Positions 22,701 to 34,146 are shown, counted from the stretch's first letter. The stretch is 64,000 bases of DNA from Macrosoma leucophasiata (GCA_036365455.1 JAWQUS010000002.1:4092001-4156000); one strand, 5' to 3'. Notes: generated from the sequence alone by a model not told the origin. Program-made: numbers and translations.

Positions 22701-24500
22701 AGCTCGGCCTTATTCAAAAATCTTTAGATTCAAGTGCTCTATCTGATCCATTTGCTAAATTAAATAGTCATGCTACTGTTGTGTAGCTATTAATGCAACA
22801 GAAAATATTCACGTTGATGGTAAAGTTGTTATAGCAGCAAAAAAAAGTTTTCTGAAAATAATTGACGGATAAAATTTAACACAAGCAGTGGGAAGTAATA
22901 AAGTTATCTTTTCCAAGTACGGATAAAGCTACGCTTGAATGTTACTGAAATTGCTATAAATGTCTTACCTTAATGATATCAAACGCAGCTAATGTCGTTT
23001 TTAAGGAAAAACGAATAAAGACTAATCAATCAATCAGTGATCACGAATCAAAATCTGAATTGAACGTTGACAAATGGAACGGTAATTGTCGATTCCGGGG
23101 TTCTTACGTAAAACCTCGGATTGGAATAAGGTACGATTGATGAGCTACTGTTCGTAAAACGGATGTCGCAACTCGCGGCGTTGATTAACATAGAGTTTAC
23201 AAAGCTGCTTTTTATGTAATACATTCACCTGTTTACGGGGATGTAAGTAAAACGTGGATTTTGCGAATAAAACATCTACCATCACAGTAAATCATTTTAC
23301 TATCTTTTGTATAGGTAACTTTGTTTAACTGTTCCTGGTGACACCAATATGAGTAATGATGATTCGTGCAAAGGAGATGTTGCAAAAATGTATGGACCTC
23401 CGGCCATGTATTGTACACAATATCATTAAACAGGCAAAATCAATATACAAACGTTTTTTACTGCATATTTTCACTTATTTTGCTTTGTTTGCAGTTACAA
23501 AACGTTATTTGCAGTTAAAATTGCAACTCAAAACCAACATGGCGAATATGGCGGGCGATGTCATTTTGACATTTTCATTTTTTTATTGTTTTTTTTTTTA
23601 TTATATGGTACTTGAAGAAAAAAAGTAATATTTTCTAAATACTATCGAAATCGATTGATCACAAGCGTCGGCTGTATCGCCGCCATGTTGAACATAGTTG
23701 AAAATGATAAAATCGTTTGAATTAAATGTGGTTGTAACTCTAAAATATATTCTTGAATAAATTAATTGTATTTTTTTCGGATTCTTCTTTAATTTCCCCA
23801 TTTTTTGAGAACGTGTACGAACCAGAGCCGAGCTCACAACATCTCCTTTTGCAATGCATACATTATTTTATGTCATGAAGTCGGAAATAAAAATGCAGTT
23901 TAAATTGATTTATGCTATGTAATACGGCAGCCTACCATCATCTGCATGAAACCAGATATTTAAATGTAAATATGACTCTGTTAACAGGGATGTATTAGCC
24001 AAAACTTCGAACAGCACAGAACCAATCGCCGCGAAACCGTAAGAAACTCGCTTGATCTTTATGACATTAATTAACTTATTCAAGTTTCGCAGTTTGTCTC
24101 TGTCGGCGGCTGGCCAGGTGCTCCCGGGGAAACTCGGGAGATTTACGACGCTTTATCCGTCAACGCGGAAACTTGTTGGGAATTTTTAAACTAACAATGT
24201 TATGGTCAAGACAAAGTTGAATGGTTTTGATTTATGTTACAGGTGTAAATATATAATAGCTTAGAAGGCGGTGTGAGGGTCATGTTATGAAGTATTGAGA
24301 TAAAATGACCCATGTTCTATTAGATGTGTAACCAATGAATATCGAATTTGGGCTTGAGTAGAGTATTACACGTTGAGAATAGAATGTGAATCATATCAAG
24401 TGCAATTATTTAATGATGAACCACATAGATGTGTAACAATTAATAATAATGATTGGAACGTGAAGCGTGAGGCAGCTCGATATGCATTGACATGTGCTTT
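22701..24500. other. Unique sequence
   Basis: No recurrent repeat is seen. A less AT-rich patch at 24020-24180 contains the short hairpin CTCCCGGGGAAACTCGGGAG. Confidence 0.4.
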
Positions 24501-24514
24501 AAGACTCGGAAGTC

Positions 24515-24908
24515 ATGTACATGTATCTTCACGCCAGGTCCCTAACGGGGTAGGCAGAGAGTGTAGAGCGCCAGACATCCCGGTTCTGACAAACCTCTCG
24601 TGCCTCGTCTACCTTCATCATTCTCTTCATACATGCACGCCGATTCCTAAGACTTTTGACCCCACCATCAGACAGAACTCGACCTATTTGGTCATGGTAG
24701 GTCAGCCTTGGTCTTCCTGGGCCTCTGCAACCATCCACATTCGCATTGTATATCTGTTTAGTCATTCGCTCATTCGACATTCTTTCTATATGCCCGAACC
24801 ATCGGAGCATGCCTTTTTTCATTTTTACATCGATACTATCATTCACACAAAGTCTCTTTCTTACATCTTCATTACGAACGCGATCGGTGAGTGATACACC
24901 GCAGATCG
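24515..24908 (-). mobile_element. Young LINE 3' insertion (family L2) with perfect target duplication
   Basis: The minus-strand frame continues without a stop through MKKGMLRWFGHIERMSNERMTKQ, NANVDGCRGPGRPRLTYHDQ and VCQNRDVWRSTLSAYPVRDLA. A tail of ATGTAC/ATGT units lies at the low-coordinate end. The insertion is flanked by an exact 14-bp duplication AAGACTCGGAAGTC at 24501-24514 and 24909-24922, indicating target-primed insertion of a 5'-truncated copy, probably recent. Confidence 0.88.
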
Positions 24909-24922
24909 AAGACTCGGAAGTC

Positions 24923-25309
24923 GCAAGTAATAAATAGTGTGTCCTTAATTACAGATGCTTAAAACTTCAAAGACGAATGATATATATTTGGTCTCAAACT
25001 AGGCAATCTCCTCTAAGACCAGAATCGCTATCAACCATCGGTTTTAAAAAGATATACCTATATATGCAAGTTGTAAACACAAGATAATTTCATAATGTTC
25101 TGCAATTATGTTATTAACACGAAGTACCTACCAAATGCTTCTCAATAGGTTAAGTCTTATTCAAGCCTTGCACATAAAGATTATTACAAATAAAATCATC
25201 ACACACTAATCGCTAGTGTAGTAAACTTAAACTTTTTACAACAAACAAAATTGACCCTCCAAGCTTTGAACGAACTTAGTAAAGTTGGCATTGACCGTTT
25301 GCTATTGGG
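24923..25309. other. Unique sequence upstream of the candidate promoter
   Basis: Nothing recognised. AT content falls sharply towards 25310. Confidence 0.4.
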
Positions 25310-25352
25310 CGACGCGCTAGGGGTGTGCGCGTGCGCCGGATACGGTGGATCT

Positions 25353-25599
25353 TATAATTATCCAGACTTTCCAGTTGAGCTGAGGTAGCCATGCCAGTCG
25401 GACGTCTCGCGCGCTGCGAGTTTGAAAAAGTGTTTCCGAAAGTCTAAGATTGTTTTTTTTTCTGAACGCGTCCCTACGATTGTGTGAATAGAGCGGAATT
25501 TTAAAGACTTATTCGAAATTTTAGGCGTGATATTAAGCTGTTATGTGTTATGTGTGTGAAGCCATTGTGGGATATAAGTGCAATATTCTGTGAACTTGT
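25353..25599 (+). promoter_or_regulatory. Candidate promoter and noncoding first exon
   Basis: This is one of few GC-rich, repeat-free islands in the window (25310-25420). A TATAATTA box at 25353-25360 is followed about 30-40 bases later by GAGGTAGCC and CCAGTCGGACG, which resemble an insect initiator with a downstream element. The segment runs to a full GTAAGT donor with its GT at 25600-25601. An 18-codon frame starts at 25391 and ends in TAA, which would be an upstream ORF if transcribed. It lies on the same strand as the 61.5 kb coding exon, so it could be that gene's first exon across an intron of about 36 kb. This is inference from sequence signals only; it could belong to another gene or be chance. 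Confidence 0.35.
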
Positions 25600-25601
25600 G
25601 T

Positions 25602-26230
25602 AAGTTATATTTTTGATACCTATTTGGTGTACTTAAATGTAATTTTAGATTTTCAATTATTTCGTGTGTTTAGCGGGTTTTTGAATAATTAGGGTTACCA
25701 AAATATACCAAACTCATGGATGATATTTTTTCATGAATTCGCTTCCATTTAACATAGATTTTAGTTACTGAAAACAAAGGTAAATAAATGTGAAATACCA
25801 TACGATATTCTTTTTAATTTTTTTCCCAGTAAAACATTTTATTCAGTACCTAAAATATCCGTTTTTATTAATGGTTTGTTTACAGTTTTGTAGAGAAACG
25901 TTTGCACGCACACTTTTTGGTATTTAACGAATAAAAACTATTACAATGTGGCATATACATATAGTACCTTATAGAGGACCTTATTAGACATATAGGATAT
26001 TTAAAAAAGTCGAGTATATAGGAAAAAGTTACAAGCAGTCTGTTTAATGCAATAATTCTAGAAAAAGCTAGGTATATTTCAAATGAGTAAGAGTCAAAAT
26101 AAAATGTTCTAGACCCGTTAAAAAGTTAGTGTTCTTCATAATTTATACCGATGATTACGGAACTACGGTTTATCTTTAATGGTGTTATAATTCGGTAGTA
26201 ATATTTTGACTTAATAAAAGATAAAAGATA
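25602..26230. other. Unique AT-rich sequence
   Basis: No repeats or frames are seen. If the first-exon call is right, this is the start of its intron. Confidence 0.4.
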
Positions 26231-26231
26231 A

Positions 26232-26312
26232 ATAGTGTCTATAGGCTGCAGTCATCACTTAACATCAATGTGAACTGCATGTTTGTTTGCCACTTTTATT
26301 ATATAAAAAAAA
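26232..26312 (+). mobile_element. S1 element, 3' fragment
   Basis: Only the last 80 bases are present (GTGTCTATAGGCTGCAGTC to poly-A). Confidence 0.8.
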
Positions 26313-26657
26313 AATGTTTTTTTAATTTTAAAATCGTAACTGTACTTACCTAAAATTGTTGCATTTGTATACCTAGTAGGTAGGTAGGTAATTAAAAAAT
26401 ATTTAAGTTGTTGCTACTTTTTAAAAATACTACTTGAAATGGTTTTGTTTTGAAAATATTTCGAACCTTATTCCTTATAAAATGTTGTTTTGTAAAATGG
26501 AATTGACATTAAGTTTGAAAAAATTAAGCCGTCGGTAAATAGCAACATGGATCGTAAGATTTTTTAGTATTTCAAGCGAGTTAACGAGTTCGAAAAAAAT
26601 CGTATAGGTAATTCATTTGAGAATAGGTAAAAATTTGGCCTATCATTTTATTCTTTA

Positions 26658-26870
26658 CTAGCGACTCGTCCCGGCTTCGCACGGTTAGCATTTATTATAT
26701 TGTGGAGAGGCGTCCGACTTCTTTGACCAAAATCGTGATATCTCGGTAAATAACTATGAGTATATTGAAAAATTGTAGATATAAACCATCCTCAGAAAGA
26801 CCTTCATTCCAACATTTTAAACGGGAACAAATCCGTTTTCAACTTTCCGAGATAACGTATTATAGGTATG
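26658..26870 (-). mobile_element. Helitron-like element, truncated (family Hg)
   Basis: It begins ACTAGCGACTCGTCCCGGCTTCGC, the reversed CTAG terminus with GC-rich stem. It has no recognisable opposite terminus before the S1 copy at 26878. Confidence 0.45.
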
Positions 26871-26877
26871 TAGTGAC

Positions 26878-27162
26878 TTTTTTTTATGTTATGTAAGTGG
26901 CAAACAAGCATGCAGTTCACATTGATGTTAAGTGATGACTGCAGCCTATAGACACCCACACAAAGACCAAGGTCAAAATGCAGATGCGTTGCCACTCCTG
27001 AGGCCTAAGGTGTTATGACTCTGTGCCGGAAATTACAGGGCCGTACATTAACACCTGACCGGAACACGATAGTGCTGAACACTACCATTTAGCGGCAAGT
27101 ATATTAGGTAATGCGGTGGTGCCTACGCTCGCGAGCTCCGTCACTGGAGCTCTACCACCAGT
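26878..27162 (-). mobile_element. S1 element, full length
   Basis: It runs from poly-T and AGTGGCAAACAAGCATGCAG through GCCGGAAATTACAGGGCCG and GGTAATGCGGTGGTGCC to CTCTACCACCAGTA. It is a good reference copy at about 285 bp. Confidence 0.88.
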
Positions 27163-27304
27163 AGAAATAGACTATACTTATTTAGAGTTTTTATATAAAT
27201 AATGAGACTCAATGAGATCGTTCTTAGTGTTATTTCTGCTTGAATGTAGATATCTACCTACGTTAATAAGTATCCAATAGATCTTTATTTAAATTCAAAG
27301 AATA

Positions 27305-27450
27305 ACCCCCTTATTCATAAACCTACATTAGACACGTTTTAGCTATAGAATGCTTTGTCTTTGTCAGTTGCATTGTCAAATGCAGGATAGAAAAAGACAA
27401 AGGAGAGATAAGCAACACTTTAGCTAAAATACGTTTATGAATAAAGGGGT
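27305..27450. mobile_element. MITE (family M3)
   Basis: The ends ACCCCCTTATTCATAAAC and GTTTATGAATAAAGGGGT are inverted repeats. The inner part holds TTTGTCAGTTGCATTGTC and AGAAAAAGACAAAGGAGAGA. It shares length and wording with 44781-44915. Confidence 0.75.
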
Positions 27451-27462
27451 AAGTCTCCAGCC

Positions 27463-27594
27463 GTTACTTTTTAGGTAATGGAGGTGGCAAACGATCATGT
27501 AGTTCACATAGATGTTAAGTTATGACTGCAGCCTAGACACCTATAAATAAAAACAGAGGTCAAAATTCAGAAACGTTGCCACCCGTGAGACTTT
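27463..27594 (-). mobile_element. S1 element, diverged 3' half
   Basis: TGGCAAACGATCATGTAG...CACCCGTGAGACTTTG matches the S1 3' half at lower identity. Confidence 0.6.
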
Positions 27595-27654
27595 GTATGT
27601 ATATCTGTGTGTTAGAAGTAGATGGAACTTGACGTAGGCTTACATTATCTATAG

Positions 27655-27845
27655 TCTATCTCCCTCCGTCCGTCTGTCCCTCACCAGGCTGTATCTTAAG
27701 AACCGTGATAGCTAGAGAGATGAAATTTCCACAAATCAGGTAGGTATGCATTTTTGTTGCCGCTGTAACAACATACTCATAAAAACAGAATAAAGTGAAT
27801 ATTTAAGAGGGGGCTTCCATATAATAAACGTGTTTTTTTTTCTCG
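27655..27845 (+). repeat. Dispersed repeat with CGTCCGTCTGTCCCTCACC
   Basis: The order GTCTGTC run, GGCTGTATCTTAAGAACCGTGATAG, GTTGCCGCTGTAACAACATACT and a T-run matches a repeat I remember as common in lepidopteran genomes. There is only one clear copy here, so the call rests on memory of the family. Confidence 0.4.
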
Positions 27846-27964
27846 ATATTTTTAGCGTTAATAGGTAAACGCTTCAAATATTCACAGAATATCTAGTCAT
27901 ATTTTTCATTTAAAATAAATAATTTAAGTAAAATAAATACTTAAGAGCTCCTTCAGGGCCGGCA

Positions 27965-28060
27965 GTCCCCTGGTGTTGCAAATTTTCATAGGCGACGGTG
28001 ACCGCTTCCTTCAGGTGGCCTGTCTGCTTGTCTGTCAAATCTTTGACATAAAAAAGCTCC
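27965..28060 (+). repeat. Poly-A repeat 3' end related to S1
   Basis: The wording CCTGGTGTTGCAAATTTTCATAGGCGACGGTGACCGC, TTCAGGTGGCC and GTCAAATCTTTGACATAAAAAA has the layout of the S1 3' end (CTATAGGCTGCAGTCATC, GCATGCTTGTTTGCC, ACATAAAA) but a different sequence. It is a sister family. Confidence 0.4.
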
Positions 28061-28488
28061 CATACAAAAAACGTGATTACTTTGCGGAATTTTAAAGATA
28101 ATACGGAACCTATAGTACGCGTGTCTAATTCGCACTTGCCCAGTCTTTTTACGTTACGTGGAAGTCGAATTATGAAACTTGAGTAATAATCTTTTATTAT
28201 GTATATATCTAGGTACATTTCTGTTGCAACTACCATTTTTATCTTCCACACAGGAAGTTTAAAAAAAGATTATAGCATGTCGCGAGGCCGCAGATCGGAT
28301 TTTAATTCAATTTCCTCTAGATGACAGCGGATATTCTTAATCACTATTCAATTTATCTCATGTTGATAATCATAATGGAAGATGCTATGGAAAAATAAAC
28401 ATTGGTTCTGCACTAATATTTTAAAAAATACCTTACATAAAGTAGATAAAGACACGAACTGTTTGGTAAGATTTGATAACATCATTCC

Positions 28489-28601
28489 TTTTTATGTAAT
28501 GGAAATGGCAAACAAGCATACAGTTCACATTGATGTTAAGTGATGACTGCAGCCTAAAGACACCAGTAGAGAAAGGTCAAGCCGCTTCCATTACATAAAA
28601 A
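28489..28601 (-). mobile_element. S1 element, truncated and folded back
   Basis: It opens TTTTTATGTAATGGAAATGG and breaks after 90 bases, where an inverted 3' tip CTTCCATTACATAAAAA (28585-28601) closes it. Both ends are therefore S1 3' ends. Confidence 0.65.
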
Positions 28602-28609
28602 GTACCTTT

Positions 28610-28790
28610 TTAGGGTTCCGTAGTAAACAAGGAACACTTATAGTTTAGACATGTCCGTCTGTCTGTCTGTCTGTCCGCGGCTTAGTGCAAAAACTATTGG
28701 TACTAGAGACTTGACATTTGGCACAAGTATACACCTTTATCACGCCGCCAAAGTGGCACTCATAGAATAAAAACAGAAAAATAAAATGAT
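28610..28790 (+). repeat. Dispersed repeat with AGGGTTCCGTAGTAAAC
   Basis: AGGGTTCCGTAG, then GTCCGTCTGTCTGTCTGTCTGTCC, then CACCTTTATCACGCCGCCAAAGTGG is wording I recall from lepidopteran interspersed repeats. There is a single copy in this window. Confidence 0.35.
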
Positions 28791-28850
28791 TTAGGGTACT
28801 TACCTCCCTTACATGTAACGCGCGGATAATTTTTTTTTTTTTATTTTTCA

Positions 28851-29142
28851 TTTTTTTTTTTTTTTATGTAATGGAAGTGGTAAACAAGCATGCAGTTCAC
28901 ATTGATGTTAAGTGATGACTGCAGCCTATAGACACCCACACAAAGACCAAGGTCAAAATGCAGATGCGTTACCACTCCTGAGGCCTAAGGTCTTATGCCT
29001 CTGTGCCGGAAATTACAGGGCCGTACATTACCACCTGACCGGAACACGATAGTGTTGAACACTACCATTTAGCGGCAAGTATATTAGGTAATGCGGTGGT
29101 GCCTACGCCCGCGAGCTCCGTCACTGGAGCTCTACCACCAGT
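28851..29142 (-). mobile_element. S1 element, full length
   Basis: It is nearly identical to 26878-27162, with a long poly-T start (the poly-A tail) and a terminal CTACCACCAGTA. Confidence 0.88.
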
Positions 29143-30594
29143 AACATTCCCTATAAAGTGTGGGATATCGTTGGATAAGTCTTTCAAAAATGTTAAGGGT
29201 TTGCCTAAAAAATTTTTCGATTAACTTTACTGTTCGTAGCTTATTAAGATTTAAAGTGCCAATTTTCGTTAGAGTCATGTCCCAACTAAACGGTTGTTAT
29301 TAAAAATTCAAATTGTAAGGCAATAACTATAACGAAATTAAAAGGAAAACTATCACCCAAGTTGGCTTTACAAGTTTGCGAGTAATAGTCGACCAAATGT
29401 AATACTCGAAATTTTTGAATCCATAGAAAATATTTTTTTCTTTACATTAATCAAACCTAAAAACTACGAAACCCTACACTGCGCGAGACCCAACATGCAC
29501 TTGACCGGTTTTTTATAAATTTCTATCGCTGTTTTGTACAACAATTGCATTGCCTATCTTATAAGATTAAATTACGAAAGATATTAAGCTTTAAATACCC
29601 CAATTTAGTAATTCTCTAAGTAGGGACTGCTCTAAAAACTTCAATATTTACGGTAAAGAAGATCACTAATAAAGAATCAACCAGTTCTATAATAAGTACA
29701 AAATACCACAACTTATGATATTTATTCTGATACATCTAATCCTTTACTTAAGTACTTAATCCTATAGATCGTTTCTGAAAATATTTATCTGAGATAGAAC
29801 ATTTGTTACTACGTTTTGTGGTGTCATTAAATAGATGGATGACCACTTCAGTTGAATTTATTTGAAGAGTTTTCGTGTTACGTACAACTTAAGATCCTGG
29901 TATCTTAATAGTAATAATCGTTAAGCCCTCTAAGTTTGACCCATAATGGACCCCTAACGTTATGTACGAATGGCGTGAAGTTGACCCTTCTCAATCTCAA
30001 ATAACAGAGATCCGAAAGGTGTTTTAATGAAAAAGATTTATACTTCTTTATCTAATACAATTTTTTTGAAACACAATAGATTCAAAAACTCCTGTTCGAT
30101 CTCAATGGAATTCAAACAAATACAATAAATAATCAAACAAAAAAATATTTATTGTAAACAAAATCTGAGAGGTTTTTTTAAATATAAAAGTTGAAAGCAC
30201 AAAAGTTTCACACCCTAACTGAGAGTCATTTAAATCTGACACGCGCGCATTTGTCCCGCTCGCGTTTCATCGTTTGCCTCTTCTATCTCACTTGCGCAAT
30301 ACAAATAGAGGTCCAACCATTGTCACTGAACTCACTTTTTTATCGCTGCTACTTTTTGATAGTGTCACGACATTTAGGGAACTGTACGTGCGTTACAGTC
30401 CGTGTTTTATAGGCGATGTGCTTGATGTCATAATTAAAAAAGAAAAATTGTCAGTTTTTATTTTTTATTTTCTATCACGATATTAAGCTGTTGATGGGTA
30501 TTTGCGTATGTGTTTATATGCAAATATTTATATGCCATGGACATTCACATTATCTTTATTTTATTTAATAATATTTGTATTAAATCTAAGGTTT
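29143..30594. other. Unique AT-rich sequence
   Basis: No recurrent repeat is seen. A short GC-richer patch at 30240-30300 (ACACGCGCGCATTTGTCCCG) lies within otherwise featureless DNA. Confidence 0.4.
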
Positions 30595-30905
30595 TGACAA
30601 AAGAGCAACACGCTGAGTTTGTTGGGTAGAGGAGTTCTTCTCAGTAGTGCCTGCACTTGGAACTCTGCTAAGTGAATGACTATGAATATGACGAACAGAT
30701 TTTTCATTTTCTTCTATGAAGGAATTGAAAAATTTGATGATTCACGTATCGGTTAAATATGATTATTAAATTGGTAGGTATTTAGTAATACCTATTGAAT
30801 TATTATTATAAGTCAATCTCTCTAGGTAGTTTATAACCCGACAATGCAAAAGTGTCCTTGTAGACCAATTTGAAATAAATGATTTGAATATTGAATTTAA
30901 TTTTT
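30595..30905 (+). repeat. Old retroelement 3' region
   Basis: GTTCTTCTCAGTAGTGCCTGCA (30635-30656) recurs as GTTCTTCTCAGTAGTGACTGCA near 49661. CCGACAATGCAAAAGTGTCC through CAATTTGAAATAAATGATTTG (30839-30890) recurs inverted at 62660-62711. The AATAAA near the end suggests a polyadenylated LINE 3' end. Confidence 0.45.
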
Positions 30906-31047
30906 TTGAATTTTTTTATATAATATAATAATAATTAAAAAAAATATTTTGACATTTGACATTATCATTTGTAGTACAATTTTTAGAATAGGTACATATT
31001 TTTTATTTAGCTGTTTACCTCAACGAACATGCACCGGGCCAGAGGGA

Positions 31048-31305
31048 CTATAGTTGTTTAGTATCTACCCGGACGATGTCGTGGGCGCAGCTAATATAAA
31101 AGAAGCCTAAGTTACTCCTTATTACATAAGCTATCTGCCAGTGAAAGTCCCGGCAAAATCGGTCCAGCCTTTCCCGAGATTAGCGGGAACAAACAGACAG
31201 ACAGACAAATTGTAAAAAAAAATATTTTGGTATATGTACCGTGTATACATATGCGGTTACTTTTATATTTCAAACAGACACTCCAATTTTATTTATTTGT
31301 ATAGA
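31048..31305 (-). mobile_element. Helitron-like element (family Ha)
   Basis: The minus-strand 5' end TCTATACAAATAAATAAAATTGG is preceded by an A. The body has CACTGGCAGATAGC and CTGCGCCCACGAC. The CTAG end is degraded. Confidence 0.65.
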
Positions 31306-31339
31306 TAAGTAGGCAACTTGTCTTCAGGAGTGAGGGTAA

Positions 31340-31830
31340 TTTTTTTATGTAATGACGGTGGCAAACATGCATACAGTTCACATTGGTGTTAAGTGACGAC
31401 TGCAGCCAATAGCATGCGACTGCATACAACCCTCACACAAAGACCAGAGGTCAAAATGCAGATGCGTTACCATCCCTGAGACCTTAGTTGTTATGTCTCT
31501 GTGATAGTTATTATTTTTATGTTATGGAAGTGGTAACAAGCATGCAGTTCACATTGATGTTAAGTGATGACTGCAGCCTACAGACACCTGCACAAAGACC
31601 AAGGTAAAAATGTAGATGCGTTACCACTCCTGAGGCCAAAGGTGTTATGCCTCTGTGCCGGCAATTACAGGGCCGTACAATACCACTTGACCGGAATACG
31701 ATAGTGCTGAACACTACCATTTAGCGACAAGTATATTAGGTAATGCGGTGGTGCCTTCGCCCGCGAGCTCCGTCACTGGACCATCTAACCGGAACAGGAT
31801 AGAGCTGAACACTGACATTTAGCGGCAGAG
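31340..31830 (-). mobile_element. S1 element (variant subfamily) split by another S1
   Basis: The outer copy runs 31340-31513 and resumes at 31781 with CCATCTAACCGGAACAGG to 31830. In the uninterrupted copy at 7302 these parts are separated only by about 15 bases of GGGGGCCCATTCATTA wording. Confidence 0.7.
31514..31780 (-). mobile_element. S1 element inserted into an older S1
   Basis: It is a standard-type copy (TTATGTTATGGAAGTGG to CTCCGTCACTGGA) nested in the variant copy. This dates the TCTGTGATAGTTATTA subfamily as older than the TCTGTGCCGGAAATTACAGG subfamily at this locus. Confidence 0.72.
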
Positions 31831-31965
31831 AATTTAAATATTTTTTTATTATTTCAATAATACCTACTATTAAATAAATAATTTACATAATAGACTGAAT
31901 TTCAGCTACAGTAACTACCACGCGTACCGTTTTTTTATTAATCTTCTATCTACAATTATCAACTA

Positions 31966-32275
31966 ACTGCCTCGGTAGCCTAGTGGTAGCAGGCCACTAC
32001 TACTACGCTGAGGTCCTGGGTTCGATTCCCGGGTAGGGGGTTATCAGAGATAATGATGAAAAAGCCTTTATCTCTGGTTCTATTGGGATTTATCCATTTT
32101 CTGGAAATTTCCCAGTACCTCAAAATTTGGTAATGTGCCCGGAGATGCCAAAAGGCTCGCCACCTGTTACATGTGCCAAAACGTAACCGGCGAATCGTGG
32201 GTGTTTGCATGTATGCTTGAATGCATGCATTTACCTCTGCCTACCCCTTCGGGGATTACAGGCGTGAAGTTACGT
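31966..32275 (+). mobile_element. S2 tRNA-derived SINE, full length
   Basis: This is the best copy. It has box A GGTAGCCTAGTGGTAGCAGG, box B GGTTCGATTCCCGGG, a full body and the end GGGGATTACAGGCGTGAAG. It is flanked by a 13-bp near-duplication ACAATTATCAACT / ACAACTATCAACT (31952-31964 and 32278-32290). Confidence 0.85.
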
Positions 32276-32325
32276 TTACAACTATCAACTTCCAACTGTC
32301 CATTTCTCAAGTCTATATCTGTACA

Positions 32326-32637
32326 TCTATACAAATAAATAAAATTGTCTGTTTGTAATATAAAAATCACCGCTTTTTACTAAATGCACATGTACGAGTA
32401 TGTATACACGGTACATATACCAAAACAACATTTTTTACACTTTTTGTCTGTCTGTCTGTCTGTTCCCGCTAATCTTGGGAACGGCTGAACCGATTTTGAC
32501 GTGACTTTCACTGGCAGGTAGCTCATATAATAAGGAGTAACTTAGGCTACTTTTATATTAGCTGCGCCCACGACTTTGTCTGGGTAGATACTGAACAATC
32601 ATAAATTCACACGCGGCCGAAGTCGGGGGCACAGCTC
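32326..32637 (+). mobile_element. Helitron-like element (family Ha)
   Basis: It starts TCTATACAAATAAATAAAATT after A. The middle is GTCTGTCTGTCTGTCTGTTCC and CGGCTGAACCGATTTTGACG. The end is CGGGGGCACAGCTCT, with the terminal CTAG changed. Confidence 0.7.
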
Positions 32638-33190
32638 TTATATTATACGAGTATTTAAGCAGAAAAGAGATGGGTTCTTTGAATGACAGAATTTAGAATT
32701 AATTTAATACCGCCATTAGCAACAGTGTTTTCAAGTTTGCGAAACGAGATATACTCAAGTTTAAGATTCATTAAATAACTTGAGATGTTATATGTCACCG
32801 CTCGTTTCGTTTTCGTCATTTCATTAAACGCCACAAACCTAAAAAAAACACTTATTTTAAATTGCGAAAAAAAAACAATGTTGCAAAAACATTGAGAATT
32901 TTTCATTATTTGAATAGGAGCTTTATCTAATATATATTCGCACATACACACATAACTATCTAGGCAGGTGTTAAATTTTGTAGGACATTTTGTTAGATAA
33001 ATTAGTATGAATGCCACTTTTCGTTGTAATTTTTTAACTCAACAACGGGGTCACCTATCCAAACCAAATATTTAGGCAGTGTTCGGACTATTTAATAGAT
33101 GGTTTAAGTATGTGAAGTTTGCATAAAATCGGTAGAGCGGTTCTTCATTTGTCACATTTTTTCATTTTGTAAATTGGTAAGCTATATCTA
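32638..33190. other. Unique AT-rich sequence
   Basis: Nothing recognised. Confidence 0.4.
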
Positions 33191-33480
33191 ATCTACCTTT
33201 AAACGAGCAATTCTTGTATATTTATATAGAATCAAGATCTCGGAAACGGCTCCAACGATTTTCTTGAAACTTACAGATTAGGGGTTTTTCGGGTCAAGAA
33301 ATCGATTTATTTAGGTTCCAGGTCCAAGAAAAGCTCGGTTCCAAGTTAATAATAAATTTTCTTCGTAACCGACGACTAACGCCATCTATTGATGAATAGA
33401 AGAACCATTAGTCTACTAACGTTAGTCGTATATGCAATTCATACTAATCGCTACGGAGCGAAGCTCGGTCAACCAGGTAC
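33191..33480 (+). mobile_element. Helitron-like or MITE repeat
   Basis: ATCTACCTTTAAACGAGCAATTCTTGTATA, then ATCTCGGAAACGGCTCCAACGATTTTC and a closing GGAGCGAAGCTCGGTCAACCAGGTA have the layout of a lepidopteran repeat I recall with this opening and the AAGCTCGGTC ending. There is a single copy in this window. Confidence 0.45.
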
Positions 33481-34146
33481 TTTTATTATAACAGTAATAT
33501 AGGTAACATTGCACCCGGGGCGAGCCGCTCTTGTTATTATAAAAGTCAATGATAACAAAATAACATTATAAGTAAGTGACTCTTTATTGTACACAAAAGA
33601 GAAAAAACCATAAATACAAAAATAACTGACACATAAGGACACAGTACAATTAGGTTAGATCTTATTGCTTAAAGCAATTTCTTCCAGACAACCCAGCCTT
33701 TTCAGATATAGTCGAATAAAATGGCGGTAGGTAGGGTGTACACTTTAAAAACATTTTTACATTAACAATGGATTACTTTAGGTCACATTTATAAGTTCTA
33801 TTTAATAACGTTACAAAAATATTCATGCAAGTAGCCAGTAACAATCAAATTATATTTACTTGCATATAGAATGAAAAACGATAGCATCTGCTAATATACG
33901 AGTACAAAGACAAACGCAGCTGTCAACGCTTCTCATAGATTGTTTCATTTGGAGTTTCAGACTCACAAAGGGAAAGTTAATCAACGAAGATTGATTCGAA
34001 TTAATGTAAATAGAAATATGAGTACTCAGATGATACTACTCAGAATACTAACAAAACAAATGTTAGTTGATGAGTGTGTGGGGATTGGTCACTTATCGAA
34101 ATAGTCATTTCAAAGTTGTCATTGAAATAAGTAAGGAATAAGTAAA

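Noticed and set aside
24373..24894. 173-codon plus-strand frame
   Set aside because: It is mostly the antisense of the L2 LINE C-terminus, which is the real coding direction; the upstream part has no exon features.
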